Assembly (NCBI GenBank): GCA_934437695.1
Contig: CAKSAW010000059.1
Location: forward strand, 1-6,795
Reading direction: 5' to 3'
Origin: an uncultured Blautia sp.
GTDB lineage: Bacteria > Bacillota > Clostridia > Lachnospirales > Lachnospiraceae
DNA: 6,795 nt
The notes beneath the pieces are model-generated. The model was not told the DNA's origin. It ran no database searches and worked only from the letters and a program-made list of their open reading frames with translations. The translations under genes and the position numbers were made by a program. This document shows, one piece after another, positions 1 to 6,795 of this stretch. How positions within the stretch are numbered: the stretch's first letter is position 1; each line of letters begins with the position of its first letter.

Positions 1-1549
1 AGGAAAGGATCAGTTTCTGATATGGAATTCCTTCTCTCTCCAGGATTTCCATCTCACGTTTATGGCAGGTACTGATAATGATCTGTTTATTCTCTTTCTG
101 CATCCATCTGAGGACCGCTGCAAGGCGTTCCTCATCATACATTCCAAATACATCATCCAATATTACCGGAAAACTTTCTTCCTGGCACAAAAGTTCACCT
201 GCCGCCATGCGCAGGGAAAAATAAATCTGTTCCATTGTTCCACGGCTCAGACGTTCCAGACTGACAGTTCTGTCCCCCGTATTTACAGTCATATGAAAGT
301 CCGGATCCATCAGCACATCCTGATATTTGCCTCCTGTGATCTCACTTAATATCTGAGAGGTACGTATCCGCAGCTTTCGTCCCACCTGATGATGGATATT
401 TCCGGACAGCATCTCTATGGTTTCCATCGCTATATTCAAAGCCTGCACTTCCAGATCTTCAGATGCAGGCAGATATGAATTTTCTTCATATTCCCGATAT
501 TCTTCCTGAATATTCCGAAGCGCTGTTTCTTTCTCATCATAATCCTGCCTGAGACTTTCCCTGCTCCATTTGAGTTTCTCCTGTCTGGACATCCAACGGC
601 TCTTCATCCGTATTCTCTTCTGAAATTCTCTGGCATACTTCATCTGCTGTTTTCCGCAAAAGCCCACCGTCACAGCAGCAGCAACAGCAACTATCAGACT
701 CACTGCTATCTTATCTGCCATAACCGCAGATAAGACCAATCCAACGATCCCTGCCACAGCGGATGTCAGCATACCTGCTGCGTATCTGTTTCTCTTCGAT
801 CTTGCCTCTGCCAGTCTTTCATCCAGAAGAACAGCTCCGTTTTCTGCTCCCGGACGCATCCCCAATGAATCCTCTTTCTCATCGATCTGATCCAGCTTCC
901 CCTTCAGCTCATTCAGCTCATTCACAACATAATCCATCTGTGCCTGAAGTTTCTGCTGTTCCTGCTCTGTTTCTTTCTGTTTCCTGTCTGTCTGAACCTG
1001 ATATCCCTTTCTGGACATCTTAAGCATCTGCATGGCACGCCCAAGATCTATGGAACTGTCTCCTGCCCCCTGATAGGCTGCCATATAATTCTGTAATTCC
1101 CTGACCAGATCCTGACCTGTTACGCTCTTTAGCTGCGCAACAGAAACCGTATTATCATAAACTGCCTCACTGACATTTCCCAGTATTTTTTCAAGTCCCA
1201 CAGCATCTATGTCTGCCAGTTCTTTTGTGTCCTCATTCAGCAATTCGCACGATGCATGGTCCTTCTGAAAATTTCTGGATAAACGATATCTGCAACCTTT
1301 ACCTGTAAACCATATCGTACCACCGTATAACCCCGGATTTTCCCACGGCTCATAGGTACTGTAAGCATCATTTCTGGCCGCCTTTCCACGCATTCTTGCT
1401 AATCCAAAAAACATACTTTTGATAAATGTGTGAACCGTTGTCTTTCCGCTTTCATTTTCTCCATACAGAACATTGATCCCGGGAGAAAATTCCAGTGTCT
1501 TATCATGGATCTTTCCAAAGTTTTTGATATTTAACTGTCTGATAATCAT
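1..1549 (-). CDS. Rad50/SbcC-like (YhaN-type) ATPase with membrane hairpin, 3' end cut by window edge
   Basis: ABC-type ATPase expected to drive DNA-end processing together with the adjacent Mre11-like nuclease. The frame reads open from ATG 1549 to base 1 (516 codons), starting MIIRQLNIKNFGKIHD. Visible motifs are Walker A GENESGKT (30-37), a Q-loop glutamine near 139, ABC signature LSRGTMEQ (434-441), Walker B VILDD (462-466) and the H-loop histidine 496. Charged, Gln/Glu-rich probable coiled coils (about 184-255 and 300-360) flank two hydrophobic stretches (about 257-278 and 281-298) that look like a membrane hairpin. There is no CxxC zinc hook. At just over 516 residues it is about half the size of classical SbcC. 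As the H-loop is followed by 20 more residues, little of the C-terminus is probably missing. It starts 10 bases after the nuclease stop, so the two are co-translated. The family assignment is firm. The DNA substrate and membrane location are inferred. Confidence 0.88.
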   Translation of the reverse strand, partial: MIIRQLNIKNFGKIHDKTLEFSPGINVLYGENESGKTTVHTFIKSMFFGLARMRGKAARNDAYSTYEPWENPGLYGGTIWFTGKGCRYRLSRNFQKDHASCELLNEDTKELADIDAVGLEKILGNVSEAVYDNTVSVAQLKSVTGQDLVRELQNYMAAYQGAGDSSIDLGRAMQMLKMSRKGYQVQTDRKQKETEQEQQKLQAQMDYVVNELNELKGKLDQIDEKEDSLGMRPGAENGAVLLDERLAEARSKRNRYAAGMLTSAVAGIVGLVLSAVMADKIAVSLIVAVAAAVTVGFCGKQQMKYAREFQKRIRMKSRWMSRQEKLKWSRESLRQDYDEKETALRNIQEEYREYEENSYLPASEDLEVQALNIAMETIEMLSGNIHHQVGRKLRIRTSQILSEITGGKYQDVLMDPDFHMTVNTGDRTVSLERLSRGTMEQIYFSLRMAAGELLCQEESFPVILDDVFGMYDEERLAAVLRWMQKENKQIIISTCHKREMEILEREGIPYQKLILS

Positions 1550-1559
1550 ATTCTGCCTG

Positions 1560-1565
1560 TCACCT
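1560..1565 (-). promoter_or_regulatory. Ribosome binding site of the ATPase gene, overlapping the nuclease stop codon
   Basis: On the minus strand AGGTGA lies 10 bases before ATG 1549, and its last three bases are the TGA stop of the upstream nuclease gene. A second, weaker core, CAGG at 1556-1559, sits 6 bases from the start. The arrangement suggests that ribosomes ending on the nuclease restart on the ATPase, keeping the two subunits in step. Confidence 0.5.
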
Positions 1566-2612
1566 GCTCGTCTCCAGCAGAGCCTGAAGACCATAATACA
1601 AAGCCTTCTCCTCCACTACATTTCTGTCCTTTTCAAGAAAATAACCGATATAGTCACCAATCAGCGTTCCACTATATTTTTTCTGAAGCGCCTCCAGATC
1701 ATATGCAGGTCTGGATTCATCCAGAACTTCTGTCACATAGCCAAAAGACTTCAGCCTCTCAGGAAGCAGCAAAAGTTCCGGTGCCCTGGTTCCCCTGAGC
1801 ACGATCCTGTAGATATTCATACGACCCTTAGTTGCCAGATCCGCTTTCAGCATATCCTCCAGAGATGCCTGCGTGGAATCCTCACGCAGCATCAGAAGGA
1901 TCTGTTCGTAGGATCTGCAGGCAAAAGGAACAAAAGAGGTCTTAAGTCTTCCGTTTTCCAGATGTCCTTCTATGTATCCATGATCACCCAGATCATTTCT
2001 GTCAATAGGCTCCAGCGCACCTGCATAAGCCGCATTGTCTCTGATCAGTATCTGAGGCTTATGGATATGTCCCATTGCAATATAATCAAATCCCGAAGCT
2101 GCAACTGACCTGATATTTACAGGAATATGCTTTGCATCCCCTCCATGAGCCAGAAGAATATGCAGCCCTTCTCCTTCCACAGGACGTACTGCGTCATAAA
2201 GAGGTTTCTCTATTTCCTGATGCTCATAGCTTAATCCATATACATAAACATCCAGTTTCTCATCTTTAACACAGGTAAGCTGTTCATTTTTAAAAAATAT
2301 CACGTTCTTTTCCCATTGAAAATCCCGGTAAAAAGAATCCGCTTTGATATAGTCATGGTTTCCTGCCATCAGATAGATCCTGGTGTCAGGAATAGTGGAA
2401 AACAGATAATTTACTTCTTTTAGCTCACGTAAAAGAGGCTGACGGTGGAATAAATCTCCTGCTATAAATAACAAATCCACCGGATTCTCGCGGATACCCG
2501 CAATAACCCGGCGGAAAGTTTCCCAGATTTCTTCCTCCCGCCTGCTGCTCCATGGGCAGCCCCTGTCCGGGACTGCTCCAAGGTGTACATCTGCAAGATG
2601 AATAAATCTCAT
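1560..2612 (-). CDS. Mre11/SbcD-like (YhaO-type) metallophosphoesterase, DNA nuclease subunit
   Basis: Calcineurin-like phosphoesterase of the SbcD/Mre11/YhaO group, 350 residues and complete. Members use two metal ions (usually Mn2+) to cut DNA ends in a complex with an SbcC/Rad50 ATPase. The five phosphoesterase blocks are present: DVH (8-10), GDLFH (52-56), GNHD (84-87), the histidine of LLAHGG (156) and GHIH (181-184). The remaining C-terminal part, to 350, matches the capping and ATPase-contact region in position. The start at MRFIHLADVHLG is fixed by the metal motif beginning only seven residues in. The Shine-Dalgarno is weak (GAGAG about 6 bases before ATG). The gene lies 83 bases after asnS and 10 bases before the ATPase gene, matching the yhaO-yhaN arrangement of Bacillus. 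The nuclease family is clear. Whether to name it sbcD or yhaO is less so, hence no symbol. Confidence 0.92.
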   Translation of the reverse strand: MRFIHLADVHLGAVPDRGCPWSSRREEEIWETFRRVIAGIRENPVDLLFIAGDLFHRQPLLRELKEVNYLFSTIPDTRIYLMAGNHDYIKADSFYRDFQWEKNVIFFKNEQLTCVKDEKLDVYVYGLSYEHQEIEKPLYDAVRPVEGEGLHILLAHGGDAKHIPVNIRSVAASGFDYIAMGHIHKPQILIRDNAAYAGALEPIDRNDLGDHGYIEGHLENGRLKTSFVPFACRSYEQILLMLREDSTQASLEDMLKADLATKGRMNIYRIVLRGTRAPELLLLPERLKSFGYVTEVLDESRPAYDLEALQKKYSGTLIGDYIGYFLEKDRNVVEEKALYYGLQALLETSR

Positions 2613-2695
2613 GCCAATCTCTCTTTCTATACCAATTTTGATATCTGTAGATTACTCTGCAGTTTCACTGCTCTGCAATCCAAATATCGTCCAGA

Positions 2696-4087
2696 TTATA
2701 AATCACAATTCTTAACAGTTCTTGGGAATGGAATTACGTCACGGATATTGCCCATGCCGGTAAGGTACATTACGCAACGTTCAAATCCAAGACCAAATCC
2801 TGAATGGCGTGTGGAACCATATTTACGAAGATCAAGATAGAAATCATAATCCTCTTTCTTAAGTCCCATCTCATCCATACGTTTCTCAAGTTTCTCAATA
2901 TCATCCTCTCTCTGGCTTCCTCCGATGATCTCACCGATTCCAGGTACCAGACAGTCCATAGCTGCAACAGTCTTGTTATCCTCATTCATCTTCATATAGA
3001 ATGCCTTGATCTCCTTCGGATAATCTGTTACAAATACTGGTTTCTTAAAGATCTCTTCTGTAAGATAGCGCTCATGCTCTGTCTGCAGATCGCATCCCCA
3101 GAATACTTTATAATCAAATTTGTCGTTATTCTTCTCCAGAAGTTCTACTGCTTCTGTGTAAGTAACATGACCGAATTCAGAGTTGATCACATGGTTCAGT
3201 CTGTCAAGAAGTCCCTTGTCAACAAAAGAATTAAAGAAATTCATTTCTTCCGGAGCATTCTCAAGTACATAACGGATCACATATTTCAGCATTGCTTCTG
3301 CCAGATCCATATTATCATTCAGATCAGCAAATGCGCACTCTGGCTCAATCATCCAGAACTCAGCCGCATGACGGGTAGTATTGGAATTCTCAGCACGGAA
3401 TGTTGGTCCAAATGTATAAACATTACGGAATGCCTGTGCAAAAGTCTCGCAGTTTAACTGACCGCTTACTGTCAGATTTGTTTCTTTTCCAAAGAAATCC
3501 TGAGCGTAATCTACAGCACCTTTCTCATCTGTTGGAACATTATTCATATCAAGAGTAGTCACCTGGAACATCTCTCCTGCTCCCTCACAATCACTTCCTG
3601 TGATCAGTGGAGTATGAACATAGACAAATCCCTGTTCCTGGAAGAAACGATGGATCGCATAAGCACACAGAGAACGCACACGGAATACTGCCTGGAAAGT
3701 ATTTGTTCTCGGGCGGAGATGTGTGATAGTTCTTAAGTATTCAAGACTGTGACGTTTTTTCTGAAGTGGATAATCCGGTGCGGAAGTACCCTCTACCATA
3801 ACCTCTGCAGCCTGGATCTCAAATGGCTGTTTCGCCTGTGGAGTTGCTACCAGTGTACCTTTAACGATAATAGCTGCACCTACGTTTAATTTGCTGATCT
3901 CAGCAAAGTTCTCCATTGTATCGTGATAAACTACCTGAAGAGTCTCAAAAAAGCTTCCGTCATGAAGCACAATAAAACCAAAAGTCTTGGAATCACGTAC
4001 ACTTCGTACCCATCCGCCTACTGTAACCTCTTTATCCAGGTATTTCTCTCTCTCTTTGTAAATCTCTTTTACTGTTGTTAACTTCAT
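2696..4087 (-). CDS. asnS: Asparaginyl-tRNA synthetase (AsnRS)
   Basis: Cytoplasmic class IIb aminoacyl-tRNA synthetase that charges tRNA-Asn with asparagine using ATP. It is 463 residues, the normal bacterial length. An N-terminal OB-fold anticodon-binding domain (about 18-100, [18 protein letters not shown]) is followed by the catalytic core. Motif 1 lies around [15 protein letters not shown] (148-162), motif 2 contains [11 protein letters not shown] (230-240) running into AEFWMIEPE, and motif 3 is GFGLGFER (430-437) before the typical C-terminal VIPFPR. The motif 2 and C-terminal wording is that of AsnRS rather than AspRS or LysRS, and there is no AspRS-type insertion domain. The start is supported by AGAGGA 9 bases upstream. 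No T-box sequence is visible in the short leader. No clear terminator follows, so the nuclease and ATPase genes may be co-transcribed. No anomalies were seen. Confidence 0.97.
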   Translation of the reverse strand: MKLTTVKEIYKEREKYLDKEVTVGGWVRSVRDSKTFGFIVLHDGSFFETLQVVYHDTMENFAEISKLNVGAAIIVKGTLVATPQAKQPFEIQAAEVMVEGTSAPDYPLQKKRHSLEYLRTITHLRPRTNTFQAVFRVRSLCAYAIHRFFQEQGFVYVHTPLITGSDCEGAGEMFQVTTLDMNNVPTDEKGAVDYAQDFFGKETNLTVSGQLNCETFAQAFRNVYTFGPTFRAENSNTTRHAAEFWMIEPECAFADLNDNMDLAEAMLKYVIRYVLENAPEEMNFFNSFVDKGLLDRLNHVINSEFGHVTYTEAVELLEKNNDKFDYKVFWGCDLQTEHERYLTEEIFKKPVFVTDYPKEIKAFYMKMNEDNKTVAAMDCLVPGIGEIIGGSQREDDIEKLEKRMDEMGLKKEDYDFYLDLRKYGSTRHSGFGLGFERCVMYLTGMGNIRDVIPFPRTVKNCDL

Positions 4088-4096
4088 ATCTATGTT

Positions 4097-4102
4097 TCCT
4101 CT
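4097..4102 (-). promoter_or_regulatory. Ribosome binding site of asnS
   Basis: AGAGGA on the minus strand, 9 bases before ATG 4087. A second purine-rich core, GAGGAG (4105-4110), lies 17 bases from the start and is too far away to be the main site. Together they fix the asnS start. Confidence 0.7.
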
Positions 4103-4129
4103 TTCTCCTCATCATTCTGGGTATTACGC

Positions 4130-4171
4130 AAAAAGACGAAACGCTGTCTTTCTGTCAACAGCTGTCTCGTC
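4130..4171 (-). terminator. Terminator-like hairpin between the secreted-protein gene and asnS
   Basis: On the minus strand the arm at 4171-4159 (GACGAGACAGCTG) pairs with the arm at 4146-4135 (CAGCGTTTCGTC). This gives eight pairs including one G-T, a single bulged A, then four more pairs, with a 12-base loop. A run of five T follows at 4134-4130. This fits a moderate rho-independent terminator for the secreted-protein gene, whose stop codon is about 75 bases upstream. It also lies inside the leader of any asnS transcript starting at the promoter just upstream, so it could act as an attenuator or as a 5' stabilising stem. Pairing was done by eye and no energy was computed. Confidence 0.5.
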
Positions 4172-4175
4172 CTTT

Positions 4176-4204
4176 AGTATAGACTATTCCCTGATTTCAC
4201 GCAA
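4176..4204 (-). promoter_or_regulatory. Putative sigma-A-type promoter of asnS
   Basis: On the minus strand TTGCGT (4204-4199) is separated by exactly 17 bases from TATACT (4181-4176). The -10 matches the consensus at five of six bases and the -35 at three of six. A start near 4169 would give a leader of roughly 80 bases. It is the best match in the 159-base spacer. It sits immediately upstream of the terminator-like hairpin and 13 bases downstream of the CATTGAAAT repeat cluster. Confidence 0.45.
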
Positions 4205-4217
4205 GGAGTAATCTGTT

Positions 4218-4263
4218 ATTTCAATGGTATTTATTTCAATGACATTTCAATGCAATTTCAATG
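4218..4263 (-). repeat. Four direct copies of CATTGAAAT upstream of asnS
   Basis: Exact copies of the nonamer (minus-strand reading CATTGAAAT) lie at 4218-4226, 4233-4241, 4244-4252 and 4255-4263. Start-to-start distances are 15, 11 and 11 bases, so three copies are close to one helical turn apart. The cluster overlaps the last codons and the stop codon of the secreted-protein gene and lies roughly 49-94 bases upstream of the predicted asnS start point. It could be a regulator binding array or the product of local 11-bp duplication. The sequence does not decide between these. Confidence 0.75.
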
Positions 4264-6649
4264 AATCAATACATTTTGCATAAATACGTTTGTAAGTCCT
4301 TGTCGTATAATGCAGCCCGTCATCTATGGTCCCGGTTCCGTAATGATCACTGGCAAAACTGTATCCTGTTGATTTCAGATAAGAATACATATCAATGTAA
4401 TTATAAGCTGAGGACAGATTTGCCTTCATATAATCATTGAAGGATCTGACTGCTGCCTCACTTCTGTCAGCTTTTCCTGCATTCGGAAGCATCAGACGGT
4501 TCAGCGGATTTACAGACATAAAATACAGTTCACATCCTCTGCTGTTAAGCTGTGGTGCGATCCAGTTATAATATTCCACATAACTTTTATATTTAGACAG
4601 ATCATTTACACCGAAATTAAAAATCACTGCTGTTTTCTTTGCAAGAATGCTGTTTGAATCATGCTGCACTATAGAATAAAGCTGTGCCCATCCTGTAGTG
4701 GCAAACCAATCCAGTCCCTTTCCTGCAGAGCAGACAAATTTTACATTTTTTATTGCTGATCCACCCATTCCCTTCAGAACATTTTCCATAAATTCTGTAC
4801 GGGAATCGCCAACAAAAATCACCTGTTTATATTTGTAAATGTCTACCTGCGGAAGCTGCTCCTCTGCGAGATCATTTTCCGTTGTTCTGTTAAATACCAC
4901 TGCATAGAGATCAGTATTTCCGTTTACTGTGATTTTTTCCTCTGCCTCATATTCCGGAGCGACACTCTGCATCGGTTTTGTGGACCATCCCATAAAAGTA
5001 TAGCCCTCTGCATTTTTTACACCAGGAAGAGAATAGGATGTTCCCTTTGCCAAAGTTGTTTTCTGCCAGACACTGCCGTCATACCTGCGCAATGTGAGCA
5101 GCACTGCCTTCTTCTGCACAGCATAAAGATTTATATCCCTGTTTACCGTACACTTCGCCTTCGCTGTTGCCTTCTCAGAATTCTTCTTGCTAGACCATCC
5201 AAGATTGACATAGCCTGTTCTTGCCGGTACTTTTGCAAAAGTAACAACTGTACCTTCCTCAACTGTCTGGGTCAGCTTTTTATAAGCAGAATTACTACTT
5301 CCATTTCCCAGATAATAAGTTATGGTGTAATAATTACTTTTTCTTCTTACAGCATAAAATGTTGTAGATTTAGCAACCTTAACGCTTGCCCCTTCCTCAT
5401 ATTCTGCTGTATCATTGCCCTTTACAGTTGTCCATCCCAGATTTGTATAACCCTTTACCTTTGGCACTGCCGGTAATGTGACCATCTGTTTTTTTGCGGC
5501 ATACATAGTAAGTGATGTATAAGTTTTGCTGGTACTTGTTCCATTGTTGTTATTAAAAGTAATCGTATAGGGCAGCTTCTTGTATACTGCATAAAGATCC
5601 AATGATGATGATACCGTTACTTTCTGATTCACCTTATAAGAAGCCTTTGAAGCCTTTTTGCTCTTTGCCCATCCCAGTGCCTGGTATCCATTCTTAACAG
5701 GTACCTGCGGCATTGTAACAGTAAGTCCCTTTCCAATCCTCTGGTTAAGTCCGGAAAATTTACTGTTAGTTGCCCCTGTATTAGTCATAAAGTTTACCTG
5801 AAGCGCAGTACGGCGCACAATATAAAAATCTGTGTCAGCTGTCACTGTGAATTCAGAATTCAATTCATACTTTACATCTGAACTTTTCTTTGTATCTGTC
5901 CATCCGTAATTAATATATTTACTGGAAGGCATATCCGGAAGCATAATTTTTTTTGTCTCATATACCTTCAGAACACCATTGGAAAATACACCTGTTCCCG
6001 AATTATTATAGAGAGAAACTGTGCATTTCTTTGGCATATAAAAATTCAATATACCATCTTTAATGAACATATTCCAACTCTCACCCTTCTTCAGGGTAAG
6101 GATATCTCCACCCTTAAGAGTGATGGCATCTCCGATTTTTTCATCTTTCTCCAGTTTCCACATATCCGGTGCCTCTGCATCCGGAACATTAGGCAGAAGC
6201 AGCGTGTCATTCCATGCCATTACTGTCCTCAGATGTTCGCATTCATTTCCCTCTCCATCTACAAAGCGGAGCATTATTTCTTTTTCCGGATTAATTGTCG
6301 GTGTTGGAGATGGTATTGGTGATGGTGTAACCGAAGGTGTCGGTGTGACTGAAGGCGTCGGTGTGACTGAAGGCGTCGGTATTTCTGTCAGCGCGGGAGA
6401 GGGCGTTGGTGTGCCATCCGGTATCAGAGTCACTGTTGGTGTAGGTGTTGTTTCAGGTTCAGAAGCTGCCGGAAGCTCCTTCTCTGTATCGGATATACAG
6501 GAATCTTCTTCCCCGGAACTGAAAATCTCTTCAAAGCTTTCCGGAGATCCGAACTCTTCCGCCTGTATCGGAACTGCCGCAGCAATCATTGCTGCAGCCA
6601 GAAGCACACTGGCAAAACGCCTTCCTCTTTTGTGTCTTTTTCTATACAT
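4247..6649 (-). CDS. Secreted multi-repeat protein with C-terminal SGNH/GDSL hydrolase domain
   Basis: Exported protein of 800 residues. The start at MYRKRHKRG is chosen because GGGAGGT lies just before it and the next residues form a signal peptide (basic 2-11, hydrophobic 13-28, likely cut after VPIQA at 30). The longer frame opening at 6715 would translate through a perfect hairpin. After an acidic stretch comes a Pro/Thr/Ser linker (about 67-121). Then follow one degenerate and about five clearer InlB B-like (Flg_new) repeats (about 209-280, 283-358, 361-437, 441-514, 517-586), each with a GY..LGW core and a closing LYAV-like strand. The C-terminus (about 602-800) is SGNH hydrolase: GDS with Ser616, Gly643 of SAGKG, GVND (680-683), and Asp777/His780 in DDGLHY. 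It probably removes acyl groups from a cell-wall or extracellular glycan, but the substrate is unknown. There is no LPXTG or C-terminal membrane anchor, so attachment, if any, would be non-covalent. Confidence 0.88.
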   Translation of the reverse strand: MYRKRHKRGRRFASVLLAAAMIAAAVPIQAEEFGSPESFEEIFSSGEEDSCISDTEKELPAASEPETTPTPTVTLIPDGTPTPSPALTEIPTPSVTPTPSVTPTPSVTPSPIPSPTPTINPEKEIMLRFVDGEGNECEHLRTVMAWNDTLLLPNVPDAEAPDMWKLEKDEKIGDAITLKGGDILTLKKGESWNMFIKDGILNFYMPKKCTVSLYNNSGTGVFSNGVLKVYETKKIMLPDMPSSKYINYGWTDTKKSSDVKYELNSEFTVTADTDFYIVRRTALQVNFMTNTGATNSKFSGLNQRIGKGLTVTMPQVPVKNGYQALGWAKSKKASKASYKVNQKVTVSSSLDLYAVYKKLPYTITFNNNNGTSTSKTYTSLTMYAAKKQMVTLPAVPKVKGYTNLGWTTVKGNDTAEYEEGASVKVAKSTTFYAVRRKSNYYTITYYLGNGSSNSAYKKLTQTVEEGTVVTFAKVPARTGYVNLGWSSKKNSEKATAKAKCTVNRDINLYAVQKKAVLLTLRRYDGSVWQKTTLAKGTSYSLPGVKNAEGYTFMGWSTKPMQSVAPEYEAEEKITVNGNTDLYAVVFNRTTENDLAEEQLPQVDIYKYKQVIFVGDSRTEFMENVLKGMGGSAIKNVKFVCSAGKGLDWFATTGWAQLYSIVQHDSNSILAKKTAVIFNFGVNDLSKYKSYVEYYNWIAPQLNSRGCELYFMSVNPLNRLMLPNAGKADRSEAAVRSFNDYMKANLSSAYNYIDMYSYLKSTGYSFASDHYGTGTIDDGLHYTTRTYKRIYAKCIDSLKLH
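6333..6386 (-). repeat. Three tandem 18-bp units encoding the Pro/Thr linker
   Basis: Near-identical 18-base units (plus-strand reading GAAGGCGTCGGTGTGACT) occupy 6333-6350, 6351-6368 and 6369-6386. The first differs from the second by one base and the third diverges near its end. They encode the repeated SVTPTP hexapeptide of the linker in the secreted protein. Units of a multiple of three can be gained or lost without a frameshift, so linker length may vary between strains. Confidence 0.8.
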
Positions 6650-6653
6650 ATGT

Positions 6654-6660
6654 ACCTCCC
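6654..6660 (-). promoter_or_regulatory. Strong ribosome binding site deciding the secreted-protein start
   Basis: GGGAGGT on the minus strand, with the GGAGG core (6655-6659) ending 5 bases before ATG 6649. It is the strongest Shine-Dalgarno in the window and rules in favour of this start over the in-frame ATG at 6715, which has no comparable site. Confidence 0.85.
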
Positions 6661-6666
6661 TTTTGC

Positions 6667-6699
6667 AAAAACGTCCCGCCATAAAATATGCGGGACGTT
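6667..6699 (-). terminator. Perfect hairpin plus T-run directly before the secreted-protein RBS
   Basis: On the minus strand AACGTCCCGC (6699-6690) pairs perfectly with GCGGGACGTT (6679-6670) across a 10-base AT-rich loop. The stem ends in a five-T run (6671-6667). The opposite strand has no T-run, so the element is directed leftwards, into the secreted-protein gene. Only six bases separate it from the Shine-Dalgarno, which leaves no room for a promoter after it. It is either the expression platform of a leader attenuator or riboswitch, or the terminator of an upstream gene read through at some frequency. Confidence 0.8.
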
Positions 6700-6795
6700 C
6701 TCTATATATTCCCAATCATTCAGAATCACAGCCAGGCTGCTCATAATCAAATGAATGCAGTCCGACCACTGTTTATCATACAGATAATACCATAT
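6700..6795 (-). other. Untranslated stretch upstream of the secreted-protein gene; possible leader RNA
   Basis: No convincing gene is present. On the minus strand there is a -10-like TATGAT (6780-6775) whose -35 would fall outside the window. Then come a small CAGT/ACTG hairpin (6770-6757) and CATTCA/TGAATG arms (6757-6752 and 6721-6716) enclosing a CAGC/GCTG stem-loop. These could form a structured leader in front of the terminator-like hairpin, but the stems are short and could be chance. I do not recognise a known riboswitch class. The right end may instead be the tail of an upstream gene that I cannot identify. Confidence 0.3.

Noticed and set aside
2655..2677. Small hairpin (GCAGT/ACTGC) and duplicated CTCTGCA between asnS and the nuclease gene, as a terminator
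   Set aside because: The stem has only five pairs with a three-base loop and no T-run follows.
2695..2700. TATAAT at the asnS stop codon as a promoter for the nuclease gene
   Set aside because: No -35-like hexamer at 16-18 bases upstream. It arises from the last codons of asnS.
62..3457. Plus-strand open frames opposite the ATPase, nuclease and asnS genes (at 62-349, 763-1023, 1473-2108, 2583-2840, 2804-3457)
   Set aside because: They lie antisense to well-supported genes and their products have no recognisable motifs.
4153..4158. Perfect TTGACA -35 hexamer in the hairpin loop before asnS
   Set aside because: No acceptable -10 lies 16-18 bases downstream. The nearest candidate, TAATAC, is 26 bases away.
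4088..4246. T-box riboswitch for asnS
   Set aside because: The spacer is only 159 bases and has no T-box-like TGGNACCGCG sequence, and the leader is far too short for a specifier stem.
6650..6715. In-frame 22-residue upstream extension of the secreted protein, starting at ATG 6715
   Set aside because: It would translate the perfect hairpin and lacks a ribosome binding site. The ATG at 6649 has a strong one and begins a clean signal peptide.
6063..6746. Plus-strand frame of 227 codons with Gly-Val repeats
   Set aside because: The repeats are the antisense reading of the Pro/Thr linker of the secreted protein. It has no independent support.
6716..6769. Small minus-strand frame starting GTG (17 codons), a possible leader peptide before the hairpin
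   Set aside because: No ribosome binding site, a GTG start, and no run of a regulatory amino acid.
6747..6794. Fifteen open codons ending TGA at the right edge, possible tail of an upstream gene
   Set aside because: Too short to recognise. Another frame also has stops here and there is no way to tell a real tail from chance.

Overview
The window looks like chromosomal DNA from a low-to-mid GC Gram-positive anaerobe of the Clostridia, most likely Lachnospiraceae. This is inferred from four things: strong AGGAGG-type ribosome binding sites, a clostridial-style AsnRS, a YhaO/YhaN-type nuclease-ATPase pair, and a secreted protein built from InlB B-type repeats with a Pro/Thr linker. Species cannot be fixed from sequence alone. 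All four convincing genes lie on the minus strand, so transcription runs from right to left. The plus-strand open frames are shadows.

Right to left: bases 6795-6650 are an untranslated stretch with no convincing gene. It ends in a perfect 10-bp inverted repeat followed by a T-run on the minus strand, placed directly in front of a strong Shine-Dalgarno. Next comes an 800-residue secreted protein (6649-4247) with signal peptide, Pro/Thr linker, about five or six InlB B-like (Flg_new) repeats and a C-terminal SGNH/GDSL hydrolase domain. Its last codons and the following spacer hold four copies of CATTGAAAT. The spacer also carries a putative promoter and a terminator-like hairpin before asnS (4087-2696), a complete asparaginyl-tRNA synthetase.

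After an 83-bp gap without a clear terminator come an Mre11/SbcD-like nuclease (2612-1560) and, 10 bases further on, a Rad50/SbcC-like ATPase (1549 to beyond base 1). The ATPase carries two predicted membrane helices where classical SbcC has a long coiled coil with a zinc hook. It leaves the window at the left edge, but all of its motifs are present, so probably only a few C-terminal residues are missing.

Functionally, the nuclease and ATPase form a translationally coupled pair that probably acts as one DNA-end-processing complex, possibly at the membrane. asnS is a housekeeping gene upstream that may share its transcript with them. The secreted hydrolase is a separate cell-surface or extracellular function. 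I see no CRISPR array, transposon, rRNA, tRNA or prophage. I do not claim a wholly new system. The points most worth checking are the membrane-hairpin Rad50-like ATPase, the possible conditional terminator before the secreted protein, and the repeat cluster before asnS.
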